This document shows positions 13,480 to 17,051 of a stretch of 17,051 nucleotides of DNA, piece by piece. The notes beneath the pieces are model-generated. The model was not told where the DNA came from and ran no database searches. It saw only the letters and a program-made list of their open reading frames with translations. Position numbers and translations under genes: made by a program. Source of the DNA: Streptomyces flaveolus (GTDB taxonomy: Bacteria > Actinomycetota > Actinomycetes > Streptomycetales > Streptomycetaceae); the NCBI RefSeq assembly GCF_000716535.1, contig NZ_JNWV01000075.1:1-17051 (forward strand), given 5' to 3'. The stretch's first letter is position 1, and the number at the start of each line of letters is the position of its first letter.

Positions 13480-16400
13480 TTACAGCGCGTGTGCGTCGAT
13501 GTCCCCTGCGGTGATCAGGGCGTTGCGCAGTTCTTGTGTGGGCTGGGCGAGTTGAGGGTCCGGTGGTCGCTGGCCGATCGCGGCCAGGAGAGTGCGGGCG
13601 TGTTGGCGGACGGTGGCGTCGCGCCATGGGTCGGTGCTGGGGTGGGCGACGAGCAGGGCGGTGAGTTGCGTGGCTGCGGGTTTGTCCGGGTGGTGGGTGG
13701 ATCGCTCGGCGATGTGGTCCGTGTCGCGCAGGGCAGGCGTGTGGCGGGCGGAGGCAAGGGTGAGGTCGAGCCAGAGCGTGTCGTCGATGCTGGCCAGGGC
13801 GAATGTGCCCGCTCCCGCCAGGGCACCTTCGGGAAGGTCCGCTGCCAGGGCGGCCCGCCACAGCTCCACGGCGGCGGCGGTAACCAGGGCAGCGGCGGCG
13901 CGGTCAGCGCGGTGAGCGAGGAGTTCCAGCAGCCGGGACACCGCGGCCGCTCCGCCGTCCGCAGCGGCGAGCTCGGTGAGGAGCGCTGTCGGGTCGCCAA
14001 GGAAGTGCGGATCGTCCAGGAGGGCCAGTCCCACTTGGAAGGCGGCTTCTCGCGGGGTGCTGGTGCGCAGCCGGGTCAGGAGTTCGGCGCGGTCAAGTTC
14101 GACGAGCAGCGGAAAGTGGGAGAGGCCCCAGCGCAGCCAGGCGGAGGCGGCGGAGGGGGTGCCGTCGGCCGGCAGGTGCAGCAGGACGCTGCGACGGTCC
14201 AGGAGCCAATCTCGGGCCCGCTGGTGTAGCAGCGGCAGGTAGGGGCCGAGGGCGGCGGCGGTCCGGGCTTGGGTGCCGGTGGCTTCGGTGATGGTTGTCA
14301 GGTGGTTGAGGAGTCTGGTGGGCAGGCCGTCACCGGGAGCGCCGTGCTGGTGTTGTGCGTGTTCGAGGAGGCAGTGCAGTGCGCGGGCGGCGGGGTCGGT
14401 GCCGACGAAATCGGCGGGGATCGTGCCGGGTGGGGTGTCGTCGGGCGGACTGGCGGGTGGGCTGGTCAGAGGTGCGGTCAGGGCGTAGAGGTGGTCCAGG
14501 ACGGCCGGGAGGCTGTCGCCGAGGTCGGTGCCGGTTCCCAACGCGAAGAGCACCAACAGGAGCATCGCCTGTTCGGCCAGATGCGCCGTGGACGGCTGGT
14601 CGTCGTCAGGGTCGGTCGCGGGAGGCTCGTTCGCGGTTGGGTCGGTGTCGCGGTGTACGGCGAAGGCCGTCGTTGCGGCCTCGGCCAGTGCGTTGCCGGG
14701 GAACGTGTCGCGCTTGGCGACCTGTTCAGAGGCGAGGTACAGGTAGAAGGCGCGCAGGCGGGGCTGGGTGAGGCGGGCGGTGATCTCGGCCGGTGCCGTG
14801 GTCCAGGCAACCGGATCATTCTGGATCAGGGCGCGCAGCACCTTCAGGTAGCGCCAGTCGCCAGCGTCGGGTGCGGCGGCCAGCGCGTCGGCGGCCGCGG
14901 CGGGGCCGTGTTCGGCGGCAATGGCCGCCGCCTGGGTCTCGTCGACCGCTGGCGGCAGACTGCTCATGATTTGGACGAACGGTTCGGCGGTGCGCGGGTC
15001 TGCCGGACCGGACGGCTTGGCGCGGCGCAGCAGGGACAGCACCGGCTCCCAGGCGGTGAGGACCGGTGCGGGCAGCACGGGCGACCAGTCCCAGACCCGC
15101 ATCCAGGCCCGCGGTGGCGGGCCGGACGAGGAAGGGTCGTAGTCGGCGAGTTCCTTCGGGCCGGGCACGGGGCCGCAGGCGTCGGCCAGCTGCGCGTGCA
15201 GGTGCGCGGCCGCCTCGGGCGGGCAGTGGCGGTGCAGGTAGTCGACGAGCCGGGCGCCTTCCGGCGTCGGGCGGTGGGCCAGCAGCGCGGGAAGCAGCTC
15301 GGTGGCCTTCTCCCACCAGGTGTCGGCCTCCTGGGAACCTGCGGTGGCGTCGGGCGGAAGCTGCTGGAGGTGGGCGGCCAGCAGCCGGTCGCGCAGCTGT
15401 GGGTCTGCCTTCCCCACCTGCCGCACCAGTGCCGCGGTGCGCTCCACCAGGGGCACCCCGGCGCGGGCGTCGGCCGCTGCCACGTCGAGGACCGCCCGCG
15501 CCAGCACCGGGCCGAAGAAGGCCTCCGGGTGGTCCAGCGCGACCTCGTCCAGATCCCGGCGGAAGACGGCGGTGTGCCGGACGGCCGGGTGCGTGCGCTG
15601 CACATCGGCCTGCAACAAAACGGCGAGCACGGTCCGGATCAACGGCAGGCACGGATGCGCCGGGCCTTCCTCAAGGCGGCGGGACGAGGGGTAGGCGGTG
15701 CGCCGCAGAGCCAGGAGCAGCTCGGCGGCCTCATAGGTGGGCAGCTGGGCGGCGGTAAGCCGGGGGGTGCGCTCTCGGGTCTCGTCGCCGGGCAGGTCCC
15801 CGTCCTTGGGGGCTATCCGGATCACCTGGTCGTGCTCGACGCGTACAAAGGCGGCCAGCAGCATCTCCACCGTGCGGATCCAGTCCTCATCGCGCTCCGC
15901 CAGCAGGATGTCGCCTGCCCAGTCGGCGGCCAGCCGTAGCAACCAGCCGTCCGCCGCCTTAGGCTCGCGCCCTTCACGGGTCAGGGCGGACACCACGGTG
16001 CGCACCTTCGGGTGCAGGCCGATGCCGGGGCGGGCGGCCAGGCGCAGCAGCGCGCCCGTGGCTTCCGGGCCGGCCGCCGCTATTTGTGCGGCGTGCTCGG
16101 CCAGCCACGTCCGTGCCTGCTCGGGGGCGACTTCGGTGAGATGGTCGAGGTAGGGGGCGGCGGGCCAATTACCTTCCGGGCTGGTGGTGTCGGGCAGCAG
16201 CCAGACCTCATCCAGCAGGTCCAGCCAGGCCGCGGCCGGGCGGGAGAGGAAGAAGTACCGCATCGCGCGCGGATCCGCCCACGCCTTCAGCCTCTCGGCG
16301 TCCTCGACCGTGGGACTTCGCAGGCCGGTCAGCTCCAGAACCTCCGCGGCACGCCCGGGAAGCGGCACGAACACCTCGCGCGCCAGGCGCAGAACCTGCC

Positions 16401-17001
16401 GGTAGCGGGCGCGGGCCTGACTGGAAGGGCCGCCGTGCAAGACGTCCGACGTGCCGCTGTAGAGCTCGCCCCAGCCGTCCAGAGCACTCTCCTGCGCTGC
16501 GCCCAGGCGCTGGCCCATCAGCCGCTCGGCCAGGCCCATCACCCGACGCCGGTGATGCCCGCCCGGCCGCTCGAGTTCGGGGCGCAGTCCCTCTGCTGCC
16601 TCACGGATACGGCGCAAGGCCGCCTGCGGATCGCGGGAGCCTCGCTTCTTCCTTCTGCCCTCCCCCGCTGCCGGTTCCTCGTCAGGAGGCTGGTAGGCAT
16701 CCACGGCCTTCAGCAAGGCGCGGGCCGCGCTCTGCAGGCCGACCGGCTCGCGCCCGTCTTTCCTGGACCCGGGGAGCTTCAGCAGCGCTTCCGCGGCGCC
16801 CCTTATGCACGTTTCGGCGATCTCCGCCGGCCGCTCGTAGCGCTCGTCCTCCAGCATCCGGTGCGCGTCCCGCAGCAGCCCCAGCGCCCGGGCCCCGGCC
16901 TCGCCCTGCTCCAGCAGTACTGCGGCCAACGCCTCGTCCACCGGCTTGAGTTCAGCTTCGCGGCTGGGTGGGGCGGCAGTCGCCGGGGTCGCGTCGTCCA
17001 T
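13480..17001 (-). CDS. Large helical, HEAT-like repeat protein of unknown function, 1173 aa
   Basis: I cannot name a family. The ATG at 17001 (MDDATPATAAPPS) is taken as the start; an in-frame GTG at 17022 would add seven residues, and neither has a strong ribosome binding site. TACGGT lies about seven bases upstream of the ATG, so a leaderless transcript is possible. The protein is Ala/Leu-rich and almost wholly helical, without signal peptide, membrane helix, Walker A or clear nuclease motif. A helical domain with ELYSGTSDVLHGG lies near residues 170-185. Residues 245-290 read AMRYFFLSRPAAAWLDLLDE, a WLLPD step, then NWPAAPYLDHL. This FF-x-W-L-L / W-P-a-x-Y-L pattern recurs, as I recall, in large HEAT-like proteins of defence islands. 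Two Pro/Asp-rich linkers (about residues 785-805 and 850-870) split the C-terminal half. It is convergent with the AbiJ-like gene, so it is separately transcribed. It may be a sensor or scaffold; that is inference. Confidence 0.8.
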   Translation of the reverse strand: MDDATPATAAPPSREAELKPVDEALAAVLLEQGEAGARALGLLRDAHRMLEDERYERPAEIAETCIRGAAEALLKLPGSRKDGREPVGLQSAARALLKAVDAYQPPDEEPAAGEGRRKKRGSRDPQAALRRIREAAEGLRPELERPGGHHRRRVMGLAERLMGQRLGAAQESALDGWGELYSGTSDVLHGGPSSQARARYRQVLRLAREVFVPLPGRAAEVLELTGLRSPTVEDAERLKAWADPRAMRYFFLSRPAAAWLDLLDEVWLLPDTTSPEGNWPAAPYLDHLTEVAPEQARTWLAEHAAQIAAAGPEATGALLRLAARPGIGLHPKVRTVVSALTREGREPKAADGWLLRLAADWAGDILLAERDEDWIRTVEMLLAAFVRVEHDQVIRIAPKDGDLPGDETRERTPRLTAAQLPTYEAAELLLALRRTAYPSSRRLEEGPAHPCLPLIRTVLAVLLQADVQRTHPAVRHTAVFRRDLDEVALDHPEAFFGPVLARAVLDVAAADARAGVPLVERTAALVRQVGKADPQLRDRLLAAHLQQLPPDATAGSQEADTWWEKATELLPALLAHRPTPEGARLVDYLHRHCPPEAAAHLHAQLADACGPVPGPKELADYDPSSSGPPPRAWMRVWDWSPVLPAPVLTAWEPVLSLLRRAKPSGPADPRTAEPFVQIMSSLPPAVDETQAAAIAAEHGPAAAADALAAAPDAGDWRYLKVLRALIQNDPVAWTTAPAEITARLTQPRLRAFYLYLASEQVAKRDTFPGNALAEAATTAFAVHRDTDPTANEPPATDPDDDQPSTAHLAEQAMLLLVLFALGTGTDLGDSLPAVLDHLYALTAPLTSPPASPPDDTPPGTIPADFVGTDPAARALHCLLEHAQHQHGAPGDGLPTRLLNHLTTITEATGTQARTAAALGPYLPLLHQRARDWLLDRRSVLLHLPADGTPSAASAWLRWGLSHFPLLVELDRAELLTRLRTSTPREAAFQVGLALLDDPHFLGDPTALLTELAAADGGAAAVSRLLELLAHRADRAAAALVTAAAVELWRAALAADLPEGALAGAGTFALASIDDTLWLDLTLASARHTPALRDTDHIAERSTHHPDKPAATQLTALLVAHPSTDPWRDATVRQHARTLLAAIGQRPPDPQLAQPTQELRNALITAGDIDAHAL

Positions 17002-17051
17002 GCAGGCCACCGTAGACGACACGGTCTCGCGAACCGGCGGGTAGCACTCGA

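Noticed and set aside
14269..15939. 556-aa plus-strand open frame opposite the 1173-aa gene
   Set aside because: It is Gly/Val/Gln-rich shadow sequence with no initiation signal. The minus-strand frame is continuous and protein-like over 3.5 kb.

Overview
The window looks like a piece of a Streptomyces or closely related high-GC actinobacterial genome. Most genes show strong G/C bias at the third codon position, use both GTG and ATG starts, and have purine-rich ribosome binding sites. There is no rRNA, tRNA, CRISPR array, transposase or integrase that I can support. The mix of orphan genes, gene relics, local composition changes and nuclease or helicase genes is typical of an accessory region.

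Layout. Positions 1-37 hold the last codons of an upstream gene. Positions 38-418 are non-coding and carry a perfect 18-bp palindrome. Two minus-strand genes follow: a lower-GC 169-aa protein (419-928) and a 287-aa protein (1076-1939), neither recognised. From about 1990 to 3260 lies about 1.25 kb of very GC-rich, T-poor DNA (hand count over 2041-3240: about 81% GC, about 176 A against 53 T) in which I see no credible gene. It ends against a frame-broken gene relic (3275-3544). Next come a ComJ-like 163-aa protein (3573-4064), a probably frameshifted small minus-strand gene (4239-4407), and a 389-aa protein with a possible N-terminal helix-turn-helix (4521-5690).

Positions 6143-13218 form a plus-strand cluster that I read as a candidate defence locus. 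It contains an 818-aa orphan protein; a 176-aa GIY-YIG-like nuclease candidate whose GTG start overlaps the preceding stop codon; an 841-aa XPD-like helicase with a C-terminal PD-(D/E)XK-like nuclease motif; and a 378-aa protein with an AbiJ-NTD3-like N-terminus and a DUF559/Vsr-like nuclease C-terminus. Strong hairpins separate the second from the third gene and the third from the fourth, so these may be two or three transcription units. A convergent minus-strand gene (13480-17001) encodes a 1173-aa, largely helical, probably HEAT-like protein of a kind often found near defence genes.

How they may work together is inference. The 818-aa protein and the GIY-YIG-like protein are almost certainly co-expressed, and the helicase-nuclease is the most likely motor and effector. 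The AbiJ-like protein and the large helical protein may be separate, co-located defence genes. All functional calls come from motif reading by eye. No database search was possible.
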